This document shows, one piece after another, positions 1-12,625 of a DNA stretch of 64,000 nucleotides. Source of the stretch: Aphrophora alni. Taxonomy: Eukaryota > Arthropoda > Insecta > Hemiptera > Aphrophoridae. Every line of letters starts with the position of its first letter. Within the stretch, counting starts at the first letter, position 1. The notes under the pieces were generated by a model. The model was not told the DNA's origin, ran no database searches, and was given only the letters and a program-made list of their open reading frames with translations. Location: contig OY740768.1 of assembly GCA_963513935.1 (NCBI GenBank), positions 46,285,142 to 46,349,141 on the forward strand. The letters are read 5' to 3'. The translations under genes and the position numbers were made by a program.

Positions 1-1380
1 ATCTTTAAAAGTGGTATTAAGAAAATACAATTTTTATTTTGTTCTAATTGCAGGTAAAGCCAAATATTGATTTTACACTTTTAATTTATGCTCATAATTA
101 GGTACTAACAAAACTGCAGGTAGTGAGCAAAATTCGATCCAAAACTATTAAACTACAAAATTCGGTAGTGGAACCAAAACTATTAAATCCATCAAAATCA
201 CATTAACAATAAAAAAATTCATCTCTATGGAGAGAAATATGAACTTTCAAATTTATTGTTAGCGTCATGTCAAGACACAGAAGCGAGAGAGAAGTAGAGG
301 CATTGAGAACACAAGAACAACAACATTTCGGTAATACAAAGCTAGAAGATGTTTATTATACCGGGTCTTTCAAAATTAAGTTAAAACTATAAATGGTCGT
401 GGTGTCGTTATTTGTTGTCCAGTCACCGAGAAAAACTCTTTATTGTATGCAGATATAATTGGGATTTATATATTAAATCCAATATAAATTTATATATTAA
501 ATTCAACTGTTAATGTTATTGCTATTTATTTATTTATTTGTAGTAGTTTACAAGTGACTTTACCTTTACAAACACGGTTCGCATTGAGTCATTCAGCCGG
601 GTTAAGAAAGTTTCATACCAGCGAAGGTTTGAGAGACGGACCTTGAAGTCTAGCCGAGTATAAAAAGCTTGTTAATAAGTTTGAAACCATCGGATCCGTT
701 GGAGACATATAGAGGCCAGGAAGACCTTCAATTGTAAGAGATGAAATTGGTGTTGCTAAAGTCTTAAATAAAAAGAAAAACATATTTTGTCAACTCGGAC
801 TAAACACGGAAAAGGTGGTGTCATTGTACAACAAATTTTCCAGGAAGAGAATGACGGCCACTTTGAACACCTGTCTTAACCCTAACAAGTAAGAACTTAG
901 CCTAATTTAAGTTCTTTTATTAAATACCATAATTCCAAATGAATTAATGTACTTTATTTTGTTCTATGTTAAAAAACAAATAAACTATAGTCGAAGTTTT
1001 AACTTACTTTTGAAAGTCCTAACATTATTGCTAACATTATTTCGTAAGGTTATGGACGTTACTGTTACTTACTAATATAACAGAAATCTTTTTAAATCGT
1101 TGAAGGGAACACCGAAAATAAGGAAAACCGTGATTGCAATAGTTCTATCTCCAAATTGTAAAGATAAAGGCTAGGGTTTAAAGTGAAGTTATGTTGGTAA
1201 ACATGATTTAATCTTTTCCTTACAAGAATTACGTGGCGTGACTTCTGCTGCTAAAGAAATTACGAAAAATCATCCGTAATGACGTAACAGCCAATATAAA
1301 CTATTTAATTAAGTATTCAATAATCGTAAATCCTGTATTTCCATGTAAGGGTCACTCTTGCATCCTTCATGTGCCAATCT
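1..1380. other. Noncoding AT-rich flank
   Basis: Apart from the relic at 590-800 I see no exon, RNA gene or clear repeat boundary here. All frames are short and closed. The sequence is probably intergenic or intronic. Confidence 0.5.
590..800 (+). pseudogene. Relic helix-turn-helix segment of transposon type (DUF4817-like)
   Basis: One forward frame reads KFETIGSVGD, a stop, then RPGRPSIVRDE. This resembles the hallmark 'F..TGSV.D...SGRP' linker between the two helix-turn-helix motifs of DUF4817/mariner-like DNA-binding domains, which are carried by transposon-derived proteins in arthropods. The frame is interrupted by stops on both sides, and no DDE catalytic segment follows. I read it as a decayed fragment, not a gene. 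The assignment rests on one short motif, so only the family type is claimed. Confidence 0.45.
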
Positions 1381-1391
1381 CGTACACAAGA

Positions 1392-1641
1392 TCATTCCTC
1401 GTTTGTAGATCTCGGTCTACTGTTTGAAAAGGAAAACACATCCATTAATACACCATCAAAGATTAATTGATAATCAGTACAGTTATTGCAATCCTGAGGT
1501 ACTGAAGCTGGATTTACACCTTGTTTAATGTAATCTTTCACCTGTCCTATCAGTTCTTTCTTGACCAACTCTTCTTCTCTTCCGACCTTGACGATATTTA
1601 TCCTGTCCCCGATCTTCCTTTTGAATCTTCGTTGATTTTCT
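1392..1641 (-). CDS. Possible internal or terminal exon, unrecognised protein
   Basis: On the minus strand an acceptor-like TGCCTCTGCAG lies just before 1641. An open frame of about 80 codons follows, ending in TGA at 1392-1394, with a weak possible donor (ACA|GTAGAC) near 1418. The predicted peptide is charged and codon-like, with KKELIGQVKDYIKQGV and NPASVP segments and a CNNC pair, and is less AT-biased than its surroundings. The 'helix then P..VP' layout vaguely recalls the start of JHBP/group-7-allergen-fold proteins, but that is a guess. No neighbouring exon could be joined to it. Confidence 0.3.
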
Positions 1642-1699
1642 CTGCAGAGGCAATGCTAGTTATCCTAAAACGAAAGTATTTTTCATATTTTGAATAAAT

Positions 1700-4600
1700 G
1701 AATCGCAACCTCATGAAAGAATTATATATATATAACGCATGGTATTAAATGCCGAATTGTGGTATTTTTCTTTAAATAATGAGTCAAATGTTTCTTTTTA
1801 AAGTATGCCCAATCTTCCTAATTTCAATATGGAGCTCAGCCTGAAGCCTGGATATTGTTTTTTTCTAATAAATAGGAAAATCCTGTTAGATCGCTTGGTA
1901 ACTTTAACATAAGACCACCATTGTTTTGTTGTTCTTTTTTATATAAATTATAGTAACTTTAAAAGAATAAACCTTTATTTCTTCTTTATAATTTTGGCTT
2001 TACAAGATTGTTGTTATCAAAATTTAAAACTTAATACCTTAATACGTGGCTAGAGCTCTCGTTTTGTGTGAAAAAAGTTCCAGGTACAATCTCCATGGAG
2101 GCTCAAAAATGTATTGTGTTGACCCACAGTATCATAAGAAAAAACTGAGGGGAGCTACAATTGGTAGCGAATCCTGTTTACGACAGGAAATGGGAATTCG
2201 ATCACCAGGTAAGATGCCTGCAGGCCTAGATTTGTACTGTAGATCCAAAACTAGCTATTGCGCCAAGGATTTATTTATTTATAACCTATTTTATTATTTT
2301 AAATGTTCTAAGAAAACGATCTGAAAAAGTAAACACCTAAAACCTGCCGGGCTTCGTACTAAATAAATTAATTATTGAATCAAACTACTACTAAAACTGT
2401 TTTATCTTTATTCTGTATAAACTTCCCATACGTTATAAGATAGAAATAGATAATGGTACGAGATGAACATTGTATAAAGAAAACAAACTGTTGTCATATT
2501 TTATTTGGTGTTAGTTCGGTTAAGAAATATTAAAAATATTTATCATAAAACTATAAATAACTAAAATATTTAAATAAAAACCGACATGCTTAGAAAATTT
2601 ATTCTCTTTGTTATCAAATCTCATAAATTGTGAATTGTTTGTTCACAACCTCACGTGAATTGTTCATTAATCGAATGACGTAAGAGATGATAAAAGTCTA
2701 AAGTAGATCAGACATAAACAAAAGGAAATGAGAAAAGACGCTACGTCTAAAATGAGAATCTATTTCCTATTTTGGTTTCTAAGAAAATAAAGCTTTGTTG
2801 AAAGATCAGTACTGAATAATTTTCAAGACGAACTGGCTATCAATTACCTTTACGTCTTCCCTTAAGTAGAAGAAGATTTAAGTTGCAATAAAATTGAGAA
2901 AAACTGAATTATAACAATAGTTCGAGATACAGAATTTTAAACCTACAGGCTGTGAAGAAATTAAGCTAACTTCTATTCTTTCTTCTCAATTCCAGAATCA
3001 TGATATATATAAAGCTACAGACTTATTCCTAGATAGAAACTCGCTTTCTATATTCTAAGACTCGTAAGACATGATCGTATCAGATTATACCAAAGTCATA
3101 GAGTCGGGGAAAATTGCATTTTTAGTACCGATTCATAAAAAAATTGTCATAAACTGATGAAAAATATTATTTTTTTAAAGTTACCGGTATTAAAACTCAT
3201 TTTTGAGTAATTGTATCCAAGTCCCAGATTTTAATCAAGTTATTTAATACTTACTCCGTCTTGTGACTTATTTGTAACATATGTTACGCGTTTCAGAACG
3301 TATGTATCATCTTCAGACTCGCTTCTAAGAGGTCGTTAAAACATTAAAACACTACAAAACGTTCACATCACATACAATTAACAAATAACACTCAAATGTG
3401 CAATACGACAGGTGTATACCAACGGTTCAAGAATGACTATTGTAGTCGTGATTTACAATGATCTGAGCAAATTGATAGAGGAAATCAGAATGCCTAGAAG
3501 AGCATTAAAGAGAATGGAAGGGCATGAACAAGATGGAACGTTGGGTTAGGTTAGATTAGGTTAGGTTTCAGGAGGATAAGCATTAAGCAGGCCATGGCAG
3601 TAAAGGAGTAGGTGTAAGTTAGAAATCGTTAAGAATTGAAGAGGTTGAACTAGACGATACGCCGAGGTAGAAAAGTCAAAAAATGTTGATGATGATGAAA
3701 TGAAAAACAATCAATTGGATAAAAACTCTTTTGTTAACAATAAAAATGATTTACCACAAAATGAAGAAGACCAACTTTTATAATAATCAACAAGTGATTC
3801 CTCCTTACAGATGACATGTCCTTCAATATCATTGCTAGACTCTTGGTATTATAGACACACATCGTATCCTATGAATTCTAAAACAGGTTTAAATTAACTT
3901 CTTTCTTTTCACCACGACTTACGGTTTTAGTTTTATACATTGGGCCCTTAAAATAAATATAGATATTAACTGAGTGTGGAATTTGATTTGAGGCTTAAAA
4001 TAAATTTTATGAACCAAAAATTAGAAATTTTAATTAGAAATGCAACACCAGCCATCACACTAAACTGACTTGGAAAATCCTTAAATGCAACAATATTTTT
4101 TTGCTTAATAATAATTATCAGGTTTAGTTTATGTACATATTATACTACACGTATGGATAAATTAATGTATTGTAAAATATTTTGTTTATTACGATTACAA
4201 TTTGTATTATAAAACGTCTTGGCAACGAGGGTGGAGATTATGTGGTTGAAGGTTAGTATCGAGGAACACTACTTTCTTGATTTGCTAATTCGGTTTCATT
4301 CAATGGGTTCTTTTTGGTAATACATATTATTCGGCCACTACATATACATAAGCTTCAAGTGGAAACTATTGAAAATATTTGAAAGATTATAGAAAACAAT
4401 TAATACATTTTTGATTATCTGGTTTGCGATAAATGGCTGAAACATTGAGTTGGAAATTTTTTTTTATATATCTGGATTACAAATTATATAAAGTACTTTG
4501 TATTAACATACAAAGTAAACGAAGATCACCGAAAAAATATTAAAAAACATGAGAGAGTAAAATTATAGTTGAAAGGAAGTGAGTAAAAACAAAGAGGGAA

Positions 4601-6390
4601 ATAAAATAAGGAGCAATAAATTACAGATAAGTGAAAATTGGAACTTGTGGGAAAGTATAAAGTAAAACCTGGACTGAATAAGCAATGTTGTGATTAAGAA
4701 AAAATATCATAACTGCATGTTGTAAATTCGAAGCTTTCATCCATAAAGTAATTGTACAGAGGTAATAAAATATTTATCATAATTGGAATACATTTCTTTA
4801 AAATAATCATCTTTACTCTTTTCGTCCCCCAACTAACAACTCTGTCTGGAGGTAGATCACCACTTGTGAGATTATTGCTCCCTACTTAGTTTATGTTTAG
4901 ACATTTCACTTTTATTTGTCTGCCTGTTGTACAAAATGAAAGTTTTACATTTACACCCCCAGAGGCGATGCATGGGTTTCATTTGTAGTATATCAACACT
5001 TAGTTGCTCAATTCTTGACTTTAAAATAAAAACAATTTTTCTCGAGGTGAAAAACTTACATTTTTGTTAGTTTGTAATTTAGGTTTATTTTGTCAAATGA
5101 AATAAAATAATAATTTCATTTTTTTATTTCAGAAACGAAGAACCGTTTAAGTAGTGTGTTGACAAAAACAAAGAAAGTTACTTGGAGTTTTTTCAGGTAC
5201 ATATTCGAAGTGTCTCTGATCCCCCAAAATGGTAAAAATTACTGTATCTAATCTGCCAGATGGACAGATTTTGTTTATTTTTTTATATGGGCATATTTTA
5301 GTAATTTTTCAAAATTTATTTTTTTATTTTTTTGACGAAATTTGTATATTCCGTAATATCAAAATACAAAATTTCGTTGATTATTATTAAAACTTATTTA
5401 ACTATTTTTATTTAACTTTGCTCAAATATAACCTCTAAAAACTCAAATAAAACCTATTAGTCTTATTTTTAGATAAATGGTGATTCAGAAGATATGGGAC
5501 ACGAGAAGAACCAATCCTGTACTTTGTCCTAAAAGGTTGAACATCACAAAATTCGTTTGAAAAATTCTGATAGATTTGAAACTTCACTAAAATCTGAAAT
5601 CTAACCAAAACGAGTGTGTCAAATCGCATGTAATAACAATTACAGTTAACATATAAATTGGACCACACCAAAAATTAACACTAATCACAGTCATCTTTGT
5701 GTTATAGCATTTGATCAAAGAATAAGAACAACCCTTTCTGGTATAATCTTTGATTTTCCTTGAGCTCCTTAGTTTCTTAAGTTTCCTGTTAGAAGAAAAA
5801 TTCTTATGTAGGAAAAAACGCAATGAATTTTAATTGTAGAATAATTACCTACTTTTAATATATATAAAAACAGATTTTTTTTCTTTTACCTTAGTTCCCT
5901 GTCGAAAGAAAAGTTCTTATATAAGTATATTTTTAAAATGACGTCGAAACATGTTAGATTCCTTTAATATATGTATTTTTAAAATTATTATTATTATTAA
6001 TGGGAATGTGTTATTTTTATTTTTACTTTATTAATTTTAATTTTAGAAGTGGTCGCATCAGTAGTAATTCTTTTTCTACACTATCGTGAGATTTTCTGTT
6101 TACTTGAAAGAGTTAAATAACCGTAAAGAAGATTTAGAATATGTGTAACAACTTTGTTAACTTTTAGTTTCATGTTAAAAGAAAAGTTACTATGAAACTA
6201 ACACGTTGACTGTGGTTTATTACTTTTATATCTTCTTTTTAAATTATTACATCATTGTGATTTTTCCTACAAGTGGTTCCATCGGTTATAGTTTTTTAAC
6301 TACACTAGTGTGTGATTTGCTCTTTACTTTTATTTAGTAAGAATTTCTCTCGCGTCATTAAAATGGATCTTTATTTTTATTTTCTCACAT
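1700..6390. other. Noncoding stretch with one weak exon-like segment
   Basis: Mostly AT-rich sequence without supported genes. A 92-codon open frame at 2046-2324 carries a good donor (CACCAG|GTAAGA at 2208/2209) and is richer in GC than its flanks, but I find no convincing acceptor or family match and do not call it. A TTAGG-type tract lies at 3543-3566. Nothing else between 2340 and 6390 rises above background. Confidence 0.4.
3543..3566 (+). repeat. Short interstitial TTAGG tract
   Basis: About four TTAGG units in a row with one changed base. TTAGG is the ancestral insect telomere repeat. The tract is too short to be telomeric and is read as an interstitial copy, but it fits an insect origin. 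Confidence 0.5.
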
Positions 6391-7200
6391 AAACATAGTA
6401 TAGAGGTGGTTATGAAATTGGACAATGTCGATTTTTGTTGGTATATCCGTTTTGAGGGCTCAGGAACCCAAAAAGTGTTTTTCGAATCACGTCTATCGGT
6501 CTTTATCGTGTGTGCATTGTTCTACAGCCCAAACGTGTACACCCATTTCAATAAAACTTGGTTTGTGGGTACATTTTGGTCAAATCTCATTGTGGGCATT
6601 TCATTTTTCATAACTCAAAATTTAGGACACCTGCCATTAAAAAAAAACAAAATTGCTATTTTCTCAAACCGGCTGTATCAATTTTGGACAAATTTTTTTT
6701 TCAAGTGTAGCCTCTAAGGATCCAAACCAAACGTACTTAGCGCCATATTTCGAAAAATTCCGGTTCGTGAGTTTGGTATAAAATCTAAATTCGGAGCTGT
6801 TTTAAAAGATGTAATTTCTCAAAATTTTTTACCGATTTTATTAAACGTTTGGTGAAATATGAAGATAAATGGATTAAACCAAGTGAAAAATACAATTCAT
6901 AGAAAATTACACATAAATTAAAACTGTCAAAAAACGAAAACTAACCTTGGGTGCCGTCATTTAAACTTGATTCATCTCCTAATATTTACGCTTAGACGAG
7001 TTTATACCTTATTTAAATATATAAATAAGGTTTAAAATAATCTACAAATCTAAGACAGCTTTCATTTTTTACTCACAACCACCAAACCGACATTTTTGAC
7101 GACGAGTTAGTATTTCTATTGTAAATGGATATCTGAGTAAGTTTGTGCAATGTTTTTGCACCGTTCATTTTTATTTGTATAAATGAGAATCCCCAACACC
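6390..7200 (+). repeat. Dispersed repeat family A, copy 1
   Basis: About 800 bp that align by eye with 25790-26690 and, for the middle part, with 21990-22470. Shared landmarks in the same order are CAAACGTGTA, GTGGGTACATTTTGG, TAGCCTCTAAGGA, ACCAAACCGACA and a late 'AGTAAGTTTGTGCAATGTTTTTGCACC' type block at about 7137-7163. There is no intact reading frame; the 103-codon frame inside it is not shared with the other copies. The class is unknown. Confidence 0.65.
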
Positions 7201-7884
7201 CAAAAGTACTTAATAATTTCCTTCTTCTAATGGAATACCCGTGTGGTTGTTACAAACCAAGGAAGTCCAACAATTGAAGGTTAATTGAAAACATTCTCAG
7301 AAGCCGTTGTATACAATAGCTGACTCATTGGCCATTTAGTAGGCATTTAAGGTTATAATTGGCGTAACTTACGTCTAAAAATGCATCTAACAATACGCTA
7401 ACGTGAATCAATTCGGAATTACGTCAATTTGATCAACAACGCATATTAATGATGTAAGTGGACATTTCCCATGAGAGAATCGGTTTTTAGAAAAAGTTAT
7501 AAACTCGGTAACCGACACCCCACAGGCTACTAATATAATAACTAATATCATAACCTCAAAATTATAAAGTTATTTTAATTTTGCTGATTGCTAAACCATG
7601 TTTTATTACTGGATTTACCAAGTAAGTTCACGTCAAATAAAAAATAGCCTATTGTTTAACGAATTTGCGTTTGTAATTTAGTTTTTCCCACCAACCACCA
7701 TTTTTTTAGGTACGAAATTTGAATAGCCAAATATTGTTACATTTTTTTGCCATTTAGCTCCCCAAGAATACAAAGTTTTTTTTAAATTTTTTTAAATTAT
7801 TAATTCAATATTACAACTGAGTATGTACCCATCTAGCAATTTACACTTGTAAGGGATATGACCCAATGGTTATTCCCTATCACT
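7200..7884. other. Noncoding stretch, possible 3' flank of the minus-strand gene
   Basis: No frame or repeat boundary is supported. A TTTATT near 7601, which is AATAAA on the minus strand, could serve as poly(A) signal for the terminal exon at 7885-8004. Confidence 0.3.
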
Positions 7885-8004
7885 CTAGTCCATCAGATCT
7901 GAAGGCTTGGTCCTCTTCAGTCTTCTCTCCACCCGAGTGACATCCAACAGTCCCTGTATCTCATGGTGTTCATGTTGAATGATGCGTTGTTTATGCTTTC
8001 TTGC
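7885..8004 (-). CDS. Terminal coding exon of an unrecognised minus-strand gene
   Basis: On the minus strand the acceptor TATTCTTACAG is followed at 8004 by a 40-codon frame that starts in phase 0 and ends in TAG at 7885-7887. The peptide is highly charged, beginning ARKHKQRIIQHEHHEIQGLL and ending TKPSDLMD. It is much richer in GC than the AT-rich surroundings, as expected of a real exon. I do not recognise the protein; the composition suggests a basic helical C-terminus. It may belong to the same gene as the exon at 23388-23594, but that exon ends in phase 2, so at least one further exon would be needed between them. The frame is open upstream to 8136, but the acceptor makes 8004 the likely boundary. 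Confidence 0.5.
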   Translation of the reverse strand, partial: ARKHKQRIIQHEHHEIQGLLDVTRVERRLKRTKPSDLMD

Positions 8005-8009
8005 CTGTA

Positions 8010-8978
8010 AGAATACAAAGTATTGTTTGATAATCGCAAACATTTTAAACTCCAGTTTTTGACTGATCTTCACATTTCTTGACCTTACAAAGTTTTTAAT
8101 GGTTACCCTATTGAACAAGACATCTTGATCTACCAATTAAACATTTCCTATAAGGCTAAAGAAACCACTTTTCGATATTATATTTAGAGGATCTGCTTGT
8201 GTTACAGTGTACGATTGGGTAAGTACCATGATGGCCCAATCCAGTTGTTTTTAAGTTGTAAATTTAGATAGCAAAACATTGTCGTCTTATAGACACTTTT
8301 TTATAAAAACAGTAAATAAATGTTTAATCGACTTCTCCACAGAGCAACGTTTTCGGATGTATATTGTTCAATCAACATTACAAGTTCCATTCCTGATCAC
8401 ACCTGAAGGTTCTACATTTCTCAGTTCGCATTGTGAGCGACCGCAGTAACGGGCTCAAAGTAAAAACGTTAAGGGTAAAAAAGAAAAAAAAAAGGTAGAC
8501 GCTAAAAGGAGAATCGGAATCAATTCGGTAACTAAGTGAATCAACAGTGGTTCACAAAACAATTATAATTAAAATTACCGATATTTATTAATATTGTAAA
8601 TTTAAATCAGTGATCCATGGAACCCAATTATAAAGACGATGTTCAAATTTTTAAAAAATCCTTTTTTAAGAATAACTTATTACTGTTAGGTGGTATAACG
8701 TCCAACATAACTCATTTTGCGCTGCTTTAAAATCGACATTCAATGACGGCCAACTTAAAATAACCTTACAAAACAAAAACAATAAAAATATAACCTCAAA
8801 ACTAGAATAAAATCTGTTAATAATTGTTTTGTTATGTGGAATTTTAGTTGGATTCAGTCTAGTTTATTCAGGTAGTAAAGTAGGTTTTACTTTTAGTTAA
8901 ATATTATTACATTCAAAGTAAATAGTTGAATTTTTACAAATTTTGACAAGGTTTATACAACTATTTCGTGAACATTTT

Positions 8979-8980
<2 letters not shown>
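8010..8980. repeat. Dispersed repeat family B, copy 1
   Basis: Sequence from about 8010 matches both flanks of the LTR element at 30657-38833: CTGATCTTCAC..TTTC near 8063 recurs near 30137, and ATTATATTTAGAGGATCTG..TTGTGTTAC at about 8178-8203 recurs at 38878-38912, followed by a looser match to about 39480. So the LTR element landed inside a second copy of this repeat. No coding capacity is seen; the class is unknown. Confidence 0.5.
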
Positions 8981-9038
<58 letters not shown>

Positions 9039-9040
9039 TG
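8981..9040 (+). repeat. (TG)n / (CG)n microsatellite
   Basis: A long perfect TG run passing into a short CG-rich tail. Confidence 0.95.
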
Positions 9041-9049
9041 GGTGAAGTG

Positions 9050-10440
9050 CCCGTCTGTGTGTGCTCGATTAGGGTATAATTTGAATAAATTATGTATTTG
9101 AAGGTTATAATGTATCTACTTATATTAATGAATTTCTGTAAAGTTCTAAGTATAGTCTATAAATTACAATTTGAGATAAGAATTTTTGATTTGTAACAGT
9201 TTGTGTATTTTACTTGAGTGTATTTTTATTTGTAGTAGCGATACGACTAAGAAAGGCTGTTTACTTTTAGTGAAGCTAACCCAAACATATTTACCTCGAG
9301 ACCTTTTTATTATATAGACTAGACTATAGTTCCAAGTACGTAATGGAATAACTAGTTTAAGTTTAAAAATGTGTTCAAATGTAGTGTTATTTTTAGTTTA
9401 TACTATATACAATATTAAATGGAGGAACAATAAATCATTCAAAATATTAGTTGAATATTAGGTATTAAATTCATCTCCTTCTACCGAACGCAATGTTTCT
9501 CTGTTTGTCTGTAAATTTGTAAATTGATACCTTAAGAATTACTGATTCGATTTTCAAGGGGTTTTTTACCCATCTAGGTAAGAAATCCGGTCAAGTTTGA
9601 GTCTTTATTAAATTCAGGTAATATAAAAACTAGAATTGTCAACATATTTTAGGTATTTTCTTACAGTTTTCAATATAAACATATATTTTATCAGTGTCGA
9701 AGGTGGTAAATGTTTGAACACAAATTGAAACTAAAAATTTGTTTGAAATCGGTGCAGTAGTTTACGAGTTATAACTTTTTTGAGTGCTGTATTCATGATA
9801 TGTAGCCTGAGCAATCTGTAGATACGTCTAAATACTGAGTATATTGAATTAGAGGGAACACATGGTCCGGTAAGTTGGCAAGCTTATCGCTTTGTTGTAG
9901 AATCATATTTTAAAAGAAAAAAAAGTTTGCAAATCAGATAGGCCTACACAATTTGACACATCAAACTAAAAAGACAAGGAAAATAATAACAGAGATCAGG
10001 GTTTTGGTTTATGTGTCATAAGGCAAATAGTAAATTAATTCCATTTAACAACGGCCTACAGTGTTGAGAGATATTTATATGAAGTAAAGTTTTAACAAAA
10101 TTAGGATTTCCATGGAAAAAATTAATTAATAACATACAAGTTATTATCATTTAGATACCAAAAAGGGAGGCAAATTATTTACGTGGATGAGATTTATTTG
10201 TACATCAATCATTCTTACAAAGTTAAATATATTGATTCTATAATACGCTGTCGTGAGCTGAAAAAAAAACTAAATAATAAACTTTTTTTACGTGTTACTT
10301 ATACTGTAATACATTTGTATGTACATAACATAAGAGACCTTCAAAATGTCTTTTCCTTTTAAAATCGTATTCCAGATGGTTCGAAATAATATAAAATAAA
10401 CAGTGTTTGTGTTGGCGTACGTATATGTTGTATAAGTTCT
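9050..10440. other. Noncoding stretch with repeat-like character
   Basis: No gene is supported. The block at about 9480-9780 has the look of a dispersed repeat common in insect genomes (GAAATCGGTGCAGTAGTTTA near 9748, resembling ATCGGATCAGCGGTTCTCGA near 21341), but I cannot place ends. Confidence 0.35.
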
Positions 10441-10444
10441 GTAA

Positions 10445-10494
10445 GTTTCACCTGATGATGCCGCATTGATCAGCGAAACAGCCGTAGTGAGAAA
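10445..10494 (+). ncRNA. Type I hammerhead ribozyme, copy 1
   Basis: The catalytic core is complete and in order: CTGATGA (10452-10458), a stem II region (10459-10474), GAAA plus C (10475-10479), a four-base loop AGCC (10480-10483), then GTA (10484-10486) with predicted cleavage after 10486. Stem III is the minimal AC/GU pair with a four-base loop, the layout known from Penelope-like elements and retrozymes. Stem I pairs TTTCAC (10446-10451) with GTGAGA (10487-10492). Stem II is partly decayed (GCCGC against TCAGC), whereas copy 2 keeps a perfect five-pair stem, so self-cleavage here may be weak. No reverse transcriptase is nearby. Confidence 0.7.
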
Positions 10495-10499
10495 CACAA

Positions 10500-11300
10500 C
10501 GAAAGAATTGCAAAGACGCTTGTAAGGGCCCTTGACATGATAGATGTAGTCTCTTTGTATCTAAATTTATATATAAGACTGATTATACTATTGTAATTAT
10601 ACTGAAATTTGTTTTTATTGTGTACGTTAATATTACTTTTGTCGGTCACTATTTTGTTGTTATTTTGGTTAATTGTTTATTGGAATTATTTTATGAAAAT
10701 GTTGTTTTGTGTTTTGTATTTTTCTAATGTGTATTGATTGAGTATGTTGATTTATTTGTTGTATTGTTTGTGTAATATTTGAAATTGACTATCTCTATGC
10801 AATTGTTTTTGTCTAGAGCCATAGAAATTAATAAATGGTATTTATACGCATGTATAGGAATTTTTAAATGTTTAAATGATACTTAACCACTCTTTCCATT
10901 TTTTTATCATATTTATTGTACAATACTTATTGTTTAAATTTTAAACTATATAAGTAAGAAAATAACTGGGATAACTTATGTAATATTTACTGTACCTAAT
11001 TAAAGATGAAAAGTGCTTATTTACACCAATTTCTTGGGCGTAACAGGTAGAGTCGTGTTGCGGTACAAAACTCATATCCTCTGTTTCAAATTCAAATATA
11101 TTATGGCGGACTTAAATGACTTTTTTTTAAATGTTATTAGGAACCAAGTTTGTTTTCCTACTTTGTTTACATATTTTAACGATTTGATGCCATATCTGAA
11201 GGCCTACTTATTATTCTTGTTTAATAAGCTGTGTAAATAACCTATTCCACTCTTTCCCTTGTAATTGCACGTAAATATCAATTTGGATTCCCCCAAAACA
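10500..11300. other. Noncoding AT-rich stretch
   Basis: No gene or bounded repeat seen; short frames only. Confidence 0.4.
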
Positions 11301-11319
11301 GCTGTTATATACTTGTGTT

Positions 11320-11480
11320 TCCCACCTTCACAGTACAAGGACGTATTCTTGGGAGACGAGTGACGTCATAACTTGTTGCCTGAGGAGGTTCAAGTGACCC
11401 TGTGGCTCGCCAGTTCAAATCACAGTTCTCTCTGACGGTAGTTTGTTAGTACATGTTGTGTTGTGCGTTTTAGGTTAGGA
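11320..11480 (+). promoter_or_regulatory. Candidate promoter and noncoding first exon with a CRE
   Basis: A GC-richer, non-repetitive island carries a perfect palindromic CRE, TGACGTCA, at 11361-11368. A strong donor-like site (GACGTCA|GTAAGTAAG) follows near 11487, on the + strand. It could be the 5' UTR exon of the clip-domain gene, whose coding exon 1 begins at an acceptor at 29156 and therefore needs an upstream exon. The link is inference; the distance would be 17.7 kb. Confidence 0.3.
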
Positions 11481-12625
11481 CGTCAGTAAGTAAGTTGTTT
11501 CTAATCTTTTACCAAGTTTCTATCTGTATTGCAGATATTAGTTTATTTAGTCATTCATACTTTTGAAGTTAATATAAGTTTTATTATTTTCCAGTAAGCT
11601 CAGCTATATTTTTGTTTTATTGTAACTTCTTTTTAAAACTAATAGGCCTAATAATGGAATAAATTTAACTTCCAATTAAAAATGGATACGGTGTAACCTT
11701 ATTCTTAAGAAATAAATTTACATTTTAAGTTCATTTTAGTTATTTTGTGTTAATTTTAAACAATAATTTATGAAACATTCGACTTAATATACCGGTATTT
11801 TGAACTATAAAAATTTAATTTCAACAAATATTTTTTTTCTGTGTCTTACTGTATTAATGTTATTCCTGTTGTCAAATAACCATCGCCAGGAAACGAATTG
11901 ACTTGTTACAATGATCAACTTGCCAGAACCGCAGATGATTTTATGTTTTTTAAGATTTTATAGATCGGTTTGGAAGTTTATGAGGAAAAATAGTCACAAA
12001 TATAAAGACCACAGACAACTCTCAATAGTTTTATATTGATTGAGATCCGCCTAAATATTTTTACAATTACATAATTTTCTTATTAGTTAATAATAAAACC
12101 AAAATTCAAATTTGAAATACTTACAAACGTTCAAAATGCTTAATTAATTAGCTATGAAAACAACAATTTCCTCATTTTCTGATGTTAGATTTATACGTAT
12201 GGATTTATCCTTGTTAGCTAAGTAGTTATTATTATTATTTTCAGATAAAATTAGGGAACAAATGTTGATGGATTGAAAATTTCGGTATAGTTTTTTTAGA
12301 CGCTCTCGAGGTTTTGAAATCCAAGGAATATATAATTCAAATGAAGCCTCATATCGTCTATGTTTGTATTGGAAAACTAATCAAGACGACATAAATAGTC
12401 TTTGGTCCAGTTCTCAAAATCTAAAATGTGGGGGGGGGGTGAAACAAAGATGAAAACTGTTATGTCAAGAACATGTCAAAATCGATTTAGGGTATATGGT
12501 ACAAAATTACCTATGACTGAATAAAATGTTTACAAGTTTTCTTAAAACTGGTGTTGTTATTGATTTCGTTTTCTCAAATTATGTCGAAATATTATCTCTC
12601 AAATTTTCTTAGTTGTCTAAACATT

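Noticed and set aside
2046..2324. 92-codon frame with good donor at 2208
   Set aside because: No acceptor or family match; kept only as a note.
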